Source: Haliclona indistincta (taxonomy: Eukaryota > Porifera > Demospongiae > Haplosclerida > Chalinidae). From it: DNA of 64,000 bases. The DNA lies in contig OZ024784.1 in the NCBI GenBank assembly GCA_964017065.1, forward strand, positions 14,799,152 through 14,863,151, written 5' to 3'. Below, one piece after another: positions 49,801 to 60,200 of the stretch (the first letter of the stretch is position 1; the number at the start of each line of letters is the position of its first letter). Under the pieces are notes generated by a model. That model was not told the DNA's origin. It worked only from the letters and a program-made list of their open reading frames with translations, and made no database searches. The translations under genes and the position numbers were made by a program.

Positions 49801-49807
49801 TCGCCAT
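46805..49807 (-). CDS. UQCC1: UQCC1, mitochondrial ubiquinol-cytochrome c reductase assembly factor
   Basis: UQCC1 (yeast Cbp3) chaperones cytochrome b into respiratory complex III. I assembled seven exons: 49807-49649, 49599-49480, 49415-49343, 47592-47426, 47377-47297, 47252-47209 and 46949-46805. All phases agree; 262 aa. Exon 1 (MARLVSRQVFASLSLCTRAR) is a typical arginine-rich mitochondrial presequence. Core matches to the vertebrate protein are IYEQYIDEVNYETFFK, KLPDTFQSWFLVAHLHLWFC, FKREGDDGKFLIKQLVRFFW, FRGLVLGYDEGLL, LAAAVWR and MLAVMVEYIRKQVKLMDS. Intron 3 (47593-49342) is enlarged to 1.75 kb by two inverted-repeat elements. The start codon is 42 bp from the divergent GH76-A start, and the 3' end faces LIG3 across 130 bp. 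Confidence 0.9.
47071..47089. mobile_element. Solo end of the TAGCCTCG foldback MITE family
   Basis: GGCCTGGGAACGAGGCTA in UQCC1 intron 6 is the right terminus of the element at 37743-37963 with one mismatch. The matching left end is not visible nearby, so this is a truncated copy or a chance match of 17 of 18 bases. Confidence 0.5.
47694..48364. mobile_element. Foldback transposable element flanked by TTAA in UQCC1 intron 3
   Basis: TTAAGGTGGCGGGTACC on the left is mirrored by GGTGCCCGCCACCTTAA on the right, so the element (47698-48360) is flanked by TTAA at both ends. Long imperfect inverted arms continue inward: TTCTCGCCAAATTT at about 47875 and its mirror at about 48160, and CTAGGTYGTGTCGGATG at about 47950 and 48085. 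The TTAA target recalls piggyBac-like elements, but the GGTGGCGGG ends do not match the usual termini and no transposase is present. Short open frames inside, including one resembling a mitochondrial leader, belong to the element. Confidence 0.85.
48380..48426. repeat. Two-copy 22-bp direct repeat
   Basis: CGAGTAGGTGTATGATATTCGC occurs twice in tandem in the spacer between the two inverted-repeat elements in UQCC1 intron 3. Confidence 0.9.
48503..49287. mobile_element. Second inverted-repeat element with an arginine-rich open frame
   Basis: GGGGCGAGCCTGAGC at 48503 is mirrored by GCTCAGGCTCGCCCC at 49273-49287. The left end is itself a small hairpin (GGGGCGAGCC..GAGCCCC). No target duplication is obvious. 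Inside, an open + frame of about 100 codons (48700-48999, no ATG) contains RLERQKEYQRAYRRRRRKAV and then SEETEEPYSSHLPG. A basic, DNA-binding-like N-terminus of a transposon protein is possible, truncated by internal deletion. I cannot name the family. Confidence 0.6.
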
Positions 49808-49849
49808 TGCAAAATTAAGCCACGCCTCCCACGTGGGGTTCTGTGTGAA
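49808..49849. promoter_or_regulatory. 42-bp interval between divergent UQCC1 and GH76-A start codons
   Basis: The interval contains a palindromic CCCACGTGGG E-box-like site (about 49829-49838). With so little space, the 5' UTRs and promoter elements of the two genes must overlap each other's coding regions. Assignment by geometry and motif only. Confidence 0.55.
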
Positions 49850-51839
49850 ATGGCGATCTTCTTGATCTGCTTGCTCGCAATTGCAAGTGCTATTATACCA
49901 GTTCATGCCACCACTCTCGATGAGGTTACCAACCGTGCAGAAGAGACGCTCCAGGGAATGTTTCAGTACTACTGGACGCACGATCCTAACGCCAATGGTG
50001 TCGGGTTTTTCTTCGCTTGCGGTCAGGTCGGTGGAATGGGAAATGGCGGAAACCCGTGGGCAGAATGCATCTGCTACAATCAAGCAGCTTGTGTGAACTG
50101 CTATCGATGGTGGGATGCGGTAACATTGGAGTCCATTGCAAATTACGGCATATACACCAAGACCAAGAAGTATGCTAACGTACCCGACACTCTTTTCGCT
50201 CATTCACCGTACAACGGTAACTGGGACGCTGCAGTTTACTGTACATTCGTCGACGACTTTTCCTGGTATGGAATAGCTTACTTGAGAGTATATGACTGGC
50301 TGAAGGTAATAGTGTAAATTGAACGTTTGCATAACTACAATTGATGTACCACAGGAAAAGAAATGGCTGGATAGATCGATAGCCATCTACAATTGGACTT
50401 GGACTAATGGTTGGGATGGAGATTGTGGTGGGTTTTGGTGGAGTACTTGTGGTAACATGCACTTCAAAGATTCGATCACAATCATGGAGATACTTCACTT
50501 TGGGTCAAAGTTAGCATACATGTTTCCGAAGGAACCATTGTACTTGAAACGTGCTCAGAAGATATGGGACTGGATCTTCAGCTTCAATGACGGCTATGGA
50601 CTGATGAGTGACAAATATTTGGTGTCTACCGGAGCTATTCCTGAGCTTTGTTGCAATAATACAGTATCTGATCCGTTAACTAAGTGTGTGAACTCTAATG
50701 TGTCCGGCACGTCGTATAATCAAGGCTTGCTGATGAGTGCAGCTGCATACCTGTACAAGACAACAAAGAACGAGACCTATTTGAAAGTTGGCTTGCGAGC
50801 ACTAGAGGCAATACTGACAAACTACACAACTAAAGAAGGTATTCTGCTTGATGAGCCTCGCTCCTATCAGACATATCAGGATAAATGTGTAGCATGGGAA
50901 GATCCTGGTGGAGACTGGTATTCATTCCAAGGTATCTTCATGAACCATCTTAGCTACTTTACAGCACTGCTGAATGATGGTGTCTCACTGTCAAATGATA
51001 CTCTTGACAGAATTATGAAATTTGTTGAGCTAACAAGCAACGCTGCATGGACAAAGTCTGTTGTCCGACCACCGTTCAAGAAGGGTGCTGATGTGTGTGA
51101 GAGCGGCCCACTAAATCCAAATGTAACTTACCCTAAGTTTCACTGGTGGTGGGGACAAAACTCTAACGAGCAAATCATTCCTCCAGATCCACACCAGTTC
51201 TACCACAAGGTACAGCTCCGTTGTGAATCAGTTGGAAATGACACTCAGATTTGGGAGGGAATGACTTATCAAGAAGACACGTGTAAATTAAAATGTGCCA
51301 ATCACCCAAATTGCTCAAAATATCTCTACCAGATAGATCAGAAAACTGTTCAAGGCTACGACTGTTGGATATGGTCCTACAATCGATCGAATCACAATTG
51401 CACTATATATCACCGAAAATTCAATGTTGGGATTAAAAGACCACTCTCTACTGGCACGTGTGCAGGTAGGTGTGGTTCCAAGGATCCGGTTAAACTCCAG
51501 CAAGGAGAGTGCTACTGTGACTCAGACTGCCTGACTCATCTTGACTGCTGCTTGGACTATGCTAATCAGTGCACGGCTCCTAATACTATACCATCATGCA
51601 AGGGCAAGTGCAGAAAGACACAGGCACTAGCTTTACGAGGAGGAGGCTACTGCTGGTGCGATGCTGGCTGTAATCCATGGTACACCGACAACAACAGCGA
51701 TGGAAGCTGCTGCCCTGATTACAGAGAACAGTGCTCCAAGCATAAAACAATTCCACCATGTTTAGATGCTAGGTCACAGGGCTCTGCACTTAACCTCTTT
51801 GTATCACATCTCAACTTGGTGCAGCAACTCAAACGATGA
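49850..51839 (+). CDS. Secreted GH76 alpha-1,6-mannanase-like protein A with PAN-like and two somatomedin B domains
   Basis: Two exons, 49850-50305 and 50355-51839 (phase 0), encode 646 aa. The signal peptide is MAIFLICLLAIASAIIPVHA. Residues about 21-400 match glycoside hydrolase family 76, known from bacteria and fungi as endo-alpha-1,6-mannanases. Visible features are CYRWWDAV, the catalytic pair Asp135-Asp136 in VDDFSWYGIAYLRVYDW, CGGFWW, YNQGLLMSAAAYLY and DPGGDWYSFQGIF. A PAN-like Cys-rich module (about 438-500, CxxxCxxxxxC..DCWIWSY) follows. Two eight-cysteine somatomedin B domains start at about 518 and 566 (DSDCLTHLDCCLDY; DNNSDGSCCPDY). Many Asn-X-Ser/Thr sites suggest a glycosylated secreted protein. 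The last two module types are animal, so this is a eukaryotic fusion and not contamination. Substrate (bacterial, fungal or own mannan) is inferred from family only. Confidence 0.88.
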
Positions 51840-51934
51840 ACTGACAATCTGACTATTATTTTACAAATTGCAACAAAATTGCACACACTCACACACACAT
51901 GTACATAGTCTGTAAAAACTATCTGTAGTCATTG

Positions 51935-53934
51935 TCATAGCTTGAGAGTCTGTGTCAGCCTCAGATGTGCCACAAACAGATTGAGAGCTGACCCTTGCGA
52001 CCTAGCGTCTATACATGTTGGCATTGTCACCTTCAAGCACTGAGGGTTGTAATCAGGACAGCAGCTACCATCACTGTTATTGTCTGTATACCATGGGTTG
52101 CAGCCTCCAAAGCACCAACAGTAGCCGCCTCCTGGTATAGTGAGTGGTGTAGCCTTGTTGCAGTGACCTTTGCATGAAGGGACAGCAGTTTTGGTACAGT
52201 GGTCAGCATAGTCCAGGCAGCAGTCGAGATGATTCACACACGCTTCATCACAATAACATGCCCCATGCTCTAATTGTATGGGGTCTTTCGAGCCGCAACG
52301 ATTATTACACGAGGCATGACCAATGGGACGTCTGATTCCTACATTAAAATTAGAATCAGTCAAATTGCAAATGTGGTTTGAGCGATTGTACGACCATATC
52401 CAACAGTCTGTGCCAGCCACTACTGACTGGTCAGTTTGATACAAGTATTTGGAACAGCTTGGGTTACGAGCACATTTATTCTTACACTTGTCTTCAGAGC
52501 CTATCATTCCTTCCCATATCTGAGTGTCGTTACCATTTAGTGTGTAGCAGCGAAGTTGAGTCTTATGAAAGAACAGGCGTGGATCGGGAGGAATGATCTG
52601 ATTGGTTGTCGTATCTTCATTCCACCACCAGTGAAACTTTGGTAACTTTGTTGTACTCTTTTCCTTAGGACTGATGTTGCATACATCGCTAGGCTTGAAT
52701 GGTGGTCGAACAGCTGATTTGTTCCATGCAGAATCGCTTGTTTGTTCCATGAATTTCATAATTCTCGATTGTGTATCGAGCGGTAAGACGCCACTTTCGG
52801 AAAGTACTGTTGTGAAATAGCTCAAATGGTTCATGAACACACCTTGGAATGAGAACCAGTCTCCTCCAGGATCAGCCCAGCCATAACACCCATATGAGTA
52901 GGTCTGATAGCCTCGTGCCTCGTCTAGCAAAACACCATCTTTTGTCGTGTAGTTAGTCAGTATTGCTTCTAATGCTCTCATTCCAACATCTAGATATTTC
53001 TTGTTACCTGTGCGATTGTACAGGTATGCAGCTGCACTCATCAACAAGCCTTGATTGTACGATGTGCCGGACACATTAGAGTTCACGCATCTGCGGTGTG
53101 GGTCAGATATTGAGTTGTTGCAACAAAGCTCAGGAATAGCTCCGGTAGACATCAAATATTTGTCACTCATCAGTCCATAGCCGTCATTGAAGCTGAAGAT
53201 CCAGTCCCATATCTTCTGAGCACTTTCTAAGTACCAAGTTTCATTTGGAAACATGTATGCCAACTTTGACCCAAAGTGAAGTATCTCCACGATCGTAATT
53301 GTGTCTTTAAACTTATGGTCGTCACATGTATTCCACCAAAATCCACCACACTCATCGTCCCATCCATAGTACCATGACCACAGGTAGATTCCCACAGATC
53401 GTTCTAGCCACTTTGGATCCTGGAATAATTAAGGGTACATGTAACTCTGTATAATTATCAGCAAAGCATTACCTTTAGCCATTCATAGACTCTCAAGTAC
53501 GCAATTCCATACCATGAAAAATCGTCGACAAAAGAGCAATATTCTGTTGCATTCCAGTCAGCATTGTAGGGTGAATGTGAGAATATTGCTTCAGGGATGT
53601 AAGCGTATTCGTTGGACTTCGTATAGATACCGTAGTTTGCGACAGCTTCAAGTCCTACTGCGTCCCACCATCGATAGCAGTTTGTACATTTTTCTGGAGT
53701 GTAGCAACCGCACTTGTCCCAAGCGTCTGGGATCCCATACCCGCCAACCTGACCGCAGGCAAAGAAGAATCCGATGGACTTATTTGCAGGATCGTGGCGC
53801 CAAAAGTAGTGCAAAAGACCTTTAAACGTCTGATCAGCGCGTGTCGTTACCTCAGAGAGATTCGTGGCTTGTACAACGCTTGGTGTTAGCAATAGTAGAG
53901 ATACCTGCAAGACAGCAATGGCTCGAGCAGCCAT
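51935..53934 (-). CDS. Secreted GH76 alpha-1,6-mannanase-like protein B, tail-to-tail paralogue of A
   Basis: Two exons, 53934-53473 and 53419-51935, encode 648 aa. Exon 2 is exactly 495 codons including the stop, the same as in copy A, and the intron sits at the same place after RVYEWLK. Signal peptide AVLQVSLLLLTPSVVQA. The catalytic Asp pair (Asp137-Asp138, FVDDFSWYGIAYL) is kept, as are CGGFWW, YNQGLLMSAAAYLY, DPGGDWFSFQGVF, the PAN-like module and two eight-cysteine SMB domains. The sequence differs from A throughout, most in the linker around the mannanase end (KPSDVCNISPKEKS versus KKGADVCESGPLNP). Convergent with A across 95 bp and on the same strand as TMEM131. Both copies appear functional. 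Confidence 0.88.
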
Positions 53935-54239
53935 GGTTTCACGCTAGATTACATAACATGCAAATCACGTGTATCAGCCACTCCCCTAATAGCTCATGTG
54001 AAGTTTGCCAAATCTTTCTTTTGTTTTCATGAAGGTTATATGGTTTGCAGTGTTAACAAGCTACCACATCCAATCTAATGGATCTAAGGCTTGTTCCAGG
54101 GTACAATACACAAGTAGTGAGTATAACATGGCAGAATACCCATGCTACTAGATTTAACTAACAGGGTAGATGAGCAGAGTCAAAATCATAGTCCATTACA
54201 CAATGTCCAAAAGTCCAGAAAAATTCCAATAGTTATGAC
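53935..54239. other. Spacer upstream of GH76-B, nothing recognised
   Basis: Intergenic DNA between the GH76-B start and the TMEM131 stop. It should contain the GH76-B promoter and the TMEM131 3' UTR. I see no exon or repeat of note here. Confidence 0.6.
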
Positions 54240-54257
54240 TCAGGCTGTACCTGAGTC
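54237..54257. other. Hairpin spanning the TMEM131 stop codon
   Basis: GACTCAGG-CTGTA-CCTGAGTC forms a perfect 8-bp stem around the TGA stop at 54240-54242 (- strand reading). Its role is unknown and chance is quite possible. Confidence 0.4.
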
Positions 54258-57200
54258 ATTCTTTGACTTTGAAGAAGACGACCAAGGAAAGAGGCCAGTA
54301 TCACCGCTGCTCAGACTCCAGATGTTCTGTGCTGAGTCAAATAGGTCGTACGTATTTCCAGTGAAAGCATTGGATGGTGATGCTTGATCTGTATTGTTGT
54401 CTTCAGGAGATGTACTGCTTGCAGATTTGGAGGTAGAAGAAGGAGGCTTGTCATCAAAAGATGGTGTAGCAGAGCTGAAAGGAGACCCCAGTGACCAGAT
54501 GGCTTTCCAACCAGTATCCTTTGAAGTAGTGGATGACTGCTCCTGCAGGAGGAATTATGAAAAAAATTAAGGTAAAAGTTGTACATGTTATATCTTGCAT
54601 CTCATTTACCTCAGCAATCGTAGAAGGCATCCATGATGAAACAGAATCACTGTCGTCAAGTAAGTCAGACAGCCTTGAACCTGAATTGGCTGCAGAGAGC
54701 AGCCTGGAGGAACCAACAGCCTTGGAATGATCCCTGGTTGTGCCAGGAGCTCGATTGACAGCTCCAGATGAATTACTTAGTAAACGAGACAGGTCATCTT
54801 GTTCGTGCTGCTGCTGCTCTCTCAGGCGACGAAGCTGACTAACAGTACTCTCATCACTGTCTAGAGGGTAGTGGGCATGGCCAAGAGATGAATGCTGCTC
54901 TCGTAAGTTGGAGAGATCATACACATCTTGGTGAGGAGAGGAAAGATGGTGGCCATACAGTTGTTGTTCACGGGCATCCAGCTGCTCAGCATACAGCTTT
55001 TGTAGGCGATGTCTCTGACGTCTGGTTTCTGCCAGTTCTGCAATAACTTCATCTCTATAGGCTGCTGGTTGGTCCCACAGAGGATCAGAATCAACAGGAA
55101 GATTGCGTGCCCGAGGTGTGAGCCATCGAGAGGTAGGAGGATCAAGTGGAGAATGATGGTACGGTGGCGAAGCTAGCCTAGTCGAAGGAGCATGGCGTCT
55201 GTCTCGAGCTGCTTGCCTCATATACCAAGCTGTTTCTTCATCGAACGCTTCTACTCCACTACCAGAATCATGATGCCCACTCCATTCATATGGCTCATAT
55301 CCTCCTCCTCCTCTGAGCATGTAGGCACGCTCGCGATGGTCTTGAAAATAGTGAGGCGAAGAAAAACCAGGCTTAGATTGATATTTCTGGTGGTCATGCT
55401 TTCGTTGAGGCCTTCGTTGCTCGTATCTCTCCTGGTACATAGGGTCCTCATGAGGGTAAATGGCACCAGGGCGCATAGGGTATATGTCATACGGAGGAGT
55501 TAGCAACTGACCTCGATATGGTGGTCGTAGCTGAAAACCAGGACGTCCAGGGTTATGTTGAACGTAACGAGTGGGAACAAATGGCTGTGCATCAAGTGAC
55601 AAGTTGGATTGCTGTTGGCTATCTGTGACTAACCCTTGATTCTTCTTACTATGGCTAGTAGTCCCGCTGGCTTGACTACTACTCTGTTGACTTTCATTTG
55701 GTTTTTCTCGGTCATTCTTGCCTTTACCACGCTGAAGTTTTGAAAGCAGAGATGCAGCTATTTCATGTGGCGTGGCAGCCACGTCAGCAGTTTTTGTCCC
55801 ATCTACTCCATCTGTTGTTGGGGGATCTTTTTCTGTGACATCTGAGGGCGTTTTGTTTGGTTCAGCTAGAGTGAGGCTCTGTGGTCTTGGCACCTTCTGC
55901 CCCTCCTGCTTAGAGAGAGCTGTTCCTTTGGAATTATCTGATTTGATCTTGTCAGTTTTTGATTTGGCTGTCAAGTCTTTGTTTGGGGCACTTTGAGCTC
56001 TTTTAGGTGACAATACTTGCTGTAAGGATTTCCTACCAACAGGCTTATTTGGAGAAAGTGGAGAGTCGCGGCCTTGAGAAATTTTCTCGGTTACTTTGCT
56101 CTTTTTAAGAATAGTAGCTTCAGTGTCGACTTTCACTCTGTCTTTCTTCACTTTCTTTTCAGTGTTCCCCGACCCAGATGCCTTTTCTGCAGACTCAGGA
56201 ACATTTTCTACAGTTGGTATGGTAATGGAGTTGGTCTTTTTGTCCGAGTGAGTATGGGTTTCTGTGTCATCTTTTTCCAGGTCAACTACATCAGTCATAA
56301 GCTGGTCTCGCTCAAGAGCTGAGCAGGTTATGGCATCTTTTGAAACTGGAGCACTCGAAAGTTCAGAGACAACTGTTGTATGGTCGACATTGACTAGAGA
56401 AGAATCATTGTCGGCCTCGGCAAGGGAAGAGGCTTGTAGTCCTCTTGATTCAGGAGATGATGTCCTTTCTACTTGGTCACTAAACTGTGTTGGTGAACTT
56501 GATTCCTCCGCCTCCTCGTCTTCTTTCTCCTCATCGCACACCTTTTCTTCATTATTGTATTCCTCAAGATAGTCTGTAGAACTGGCTGAGCTTGAAGTAA
56601 AAGAGGCCTTGTCATCACCGCCATTGAGCTCTTGAGAGCAGAGCAGCTTTTTCGATGACAATTCTTCCTTGTCACGCTGTCGGCGCTTCATCTTCTCTTC
56701 TCTCTTTGTCTGAGCACGCTGCTTTTTCTTACTACGAGGTTTTATGACTGCTGCAGAAGAGGATTCTGCAGCTGAAGCAGCATCAGCATCTCTTTCACAC
56801 TTCACTGTCTCAACTTCCTCTCCTGTTTCTCTGACAAGAACAGTCTGTCCCGTCAAAGGCTCCTTTGTGTACGACGTTGAGAGTGGTTTTACTTTTAACC
56901 TTACTTCAATCGTATCTTTCGGCTCAGACTGATGAGATTCGGAGGCAGTTGGAACAGCAGGACTATCACCACCACTGCTGCTACTACTAGGAGTACTAGC
57001 AGCATCACTACACTCACTGGATTTGATACTATTATCGGATTCCTTTCTTTGCAGTTGATCAGACTTCTCTTCTATTGTCACCTCCTCTGCAGGCGTCTCT
57101 CTAGTCGGTTCACTCACGGTTCTCTCTGGAGAACGACTAACCACAGAGGGTTTATCTGTGGTTTTTAAAGGCGATGGAGATGCACGCAATGGTAATGAAG

Positions 57201-60200
57201 GTGATGACGAGAGTCTCTTGCTCCCTTTGGACAGTTTTCTTGTCTGCTGAGCGGGATTTGTTGTTTGTACATTGACTGATGATGATATTGACACAGAAGA
57301 GGAACTGTCACTGGGTTTTCCTGAAGGAGACAATGATAAACTTGTGGATGTGTCTTCAGTTCTGAAGTGTTGAGAGCTTCTTTGTGTTTGTGAAGAGGAG
57401 TCAACTTGTACCACACCAGTCCGTTGATCAGTGAATGGATGATCTTGTCGGTCAATGAGAAAAGGCTGTTCTGATGATTCGTGAGGTTTTGTGACAGATG
57501 TGTGTCTAGATATGAAATCATGATCACTAGTCAATGGAGTAACAACAGGCTGAGAAGATACTGGCTTTGGTCTGTGTCTGAGCTGGTCAGATGAAGTGGA
57601 ATCAGGTCGAGAGTCTGTGGAATCACTGGTAAGCCGAGTTGATGATGATGGTTGGTCTCTACAGTAAATAATTATTATTGTAATAAAGATATAAAACACA
57701 AAATCATCATAATAACTCTAAACTAAATATAAAGACCTGAAGAATGGCATGAGTTATAGGGGCAAACAAATGAATGAACAAATGCAGTAAAGCACACACA
57801 GTCTGTAACGTACCTTCCACTAGAAGATAGTACACGTTCATTTATGATATTTTGGACAGTGGCTTGGAGGTCAAAAGTTGCTCCTCCTGTTGCCTGGACT
57901 GGTACGTCACGACCATGCGGAGAGGGAACAGAATTTGTGGACATTCTGGTAGCAATGTTTCTTTGCAGTCGACGAGCATGCCAGTTTACTTGGAAAACAG
58001 TAGCCAATATCATGGCAGTCAAAGCAACCAACCATAGAGGAACAGACAAGTAAGATGCCAGTGACTCTAGCTCTGAATATGGTGAGCTGTTATAGCATAT
58101 AGATAGAAGATGGTGGGGGAGAGTGGCAAGCAATGGGAAGGAAAGAATGCCGGTTGTTGATGTGTGTAGCTTTAGTGTGCTGGTAACTCGAGATAGTGTG
58201 TAGTCCGGTGCAAATCTGAATGAGAGAGAGAACAAAAATGAACGACTGTACAGTTGTCATCAAACAGCACTCACGAGATTTCAATCTTTCTTGTTCTGTT
58301 GGGATACACAATGATAGGTTTTTCGCAGTTCACAACACGAAACCCCTGACCCTCACAACCTCGTCCTGACACACTGGACTTCAGCACAGTGAGAGGAGAT
58401 GAACCAGCATTGTAGATGTGAAATATCTTAGACAATGACAACTGCTCATAGACTGGACTACCACCTACATAAGTATAAAACACAGCTTGCTCCTTTCCTC
58501 TCTTAGTTATACTCACACTCACATTCTGAAGTGATACAACTCTCCATCAGGGCCGGGCTAAATTCAAACAGTAGTGATCGTCCATTGGTGCCTGTGTCCA
58601 CTGGATACACTCCGCTCACACTCACATATCCCCAGTTACTCTGACCCATCAAATGTACATACTCAAGAGATGTCAAGTTATTGCGCAACACGACCATTCC
58701 ATGTGACCACTGATCTGTATCTGGAGTGAATTTTAACTGGACAGACACGTTCCCATGTGGAGGTATAAGATATTCAGAGACTGATTCCTGAACCAGAGAA
58801 AATGCCGTGACTGATGGTTGAAACAAAGATGGGTCTAGTTGACTGAATTTGCTGCTTAGTGATTTGAGTACTAGCTTGGGCTGACTGCAATGCTTTAAAA
58901 TAATAGGCTCAACATAGAGTGGGTGGCTGGACGGGTTGATCAGTTGAAGATATTGGTGCTGCAAAAGATAATAACGAATCAAAACAGTATGTAATCGCAC
59001 TTTTTAAATACTCACAGAGCTGTTTCCAATGATGGTGAGTGGAAATGTGACAGTGCGTGTGCTAGCAATATGCGGCCACTCCATACTAGCCTCCACAGGT
59101 ACTGTGTACTTCTGTGCTCCATTGCCCACTTCAGTGGAAAGCACAATACTATAGTTAAACCTATAAGACCAAAAGGAGAAGAATTCGATTGAGTGTGCAA
59201 CTGTGCATCACAATTACCATTGCACTCCACTGTCTATAACAGACTGCCACACATTCCACAGTGCATCCAGCTGGTCTAGTTCGTGTCTTAGTGACCTTCG
59301 ACCTTTAGTCGGCTCATCATCATTCATAACTACATCTACAGCACACAATCATGTACTCAAATTAATGTGCACATAATGTCAGCAGCTTATTACCCGCTGA
59401 AGTGTATCTGAAGTCTCTACCCAATAGTAGTGGGTCAAATGATAGCTCTCCAATCTATAGAAACACACACAGTACAGTACAGTACATAGTACATGTTTAG
59501 TGCAGCTGCAGCAACCTTTGTCAGGGCATTAGGAGCTATAGCAGGCAATTCTTGAGGAAGAGTGATAGGAACAGGATGATGACCGTCACTGCTGGGAGCT
59601 ATGTCCAGCGACATGACTTGAACAGGTTGAGTGTAGGTACTCCTCACAGACAATGTGACAGTAGAGGTGGAAAACTGCAGCAAATTAGAATATTGATGGA
59701 TACATACAGTATTTGCAAACACTGCTTACAGGAAATGACGGGAGAAATCTGATTTTCTCAGGAATGATGTGCATTGCTCCTGTAACTGCCATATAGTTTA
59801 CTGGGACAGTCAGCACTTTCCCAAGAGAGCTGTGTATGAGAAGTTCACCAGCAAACATCCCCGGCTGCTTGGGACGTGTTACATTGATCCTGAATACAAC
59901 GCTCTGACCTCGATCGAGATAGAACTACAGAAGAAGAGTATAAAATACATCGACTGCATCGATGTGAGCACTGACCGGTGGTTTTCTTATTCTCTTTCTC
60001 AGTGTGTTAGTCGGCTCATTGTTCTCAGGAAGAGGAGGAAGAGAGACCAAGTGTACTGACAGGTCAGGTAGCCTACTGCCCTCACTCACAAGGACACTAG
60101 TGATGGACACCTGCAACACACATACAACAGTCGAAGTACTTATTAATTCTAGCTTGTACCTTAACAGGATTTGGGTTCCAAACAGTGAGAAGCTTGCTAC

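Noticed and set aside
49850..50203. Long minus-strand frame opposite GH76-A exon 1
   Set aside because: It is the reverse-strand shadow of a well-supported secreted enzyme. Only its continuation at 49649-49807 is used, as UQCC1 exon 1.
54311..57527. Several frames of 60-120 codons opposite or overlapping the 3-kb TMEM131 exon
   Set aside because: The exon is low-complexity Ser/Thr-rich, which leaves other frames open by composition. No splice or domain support.
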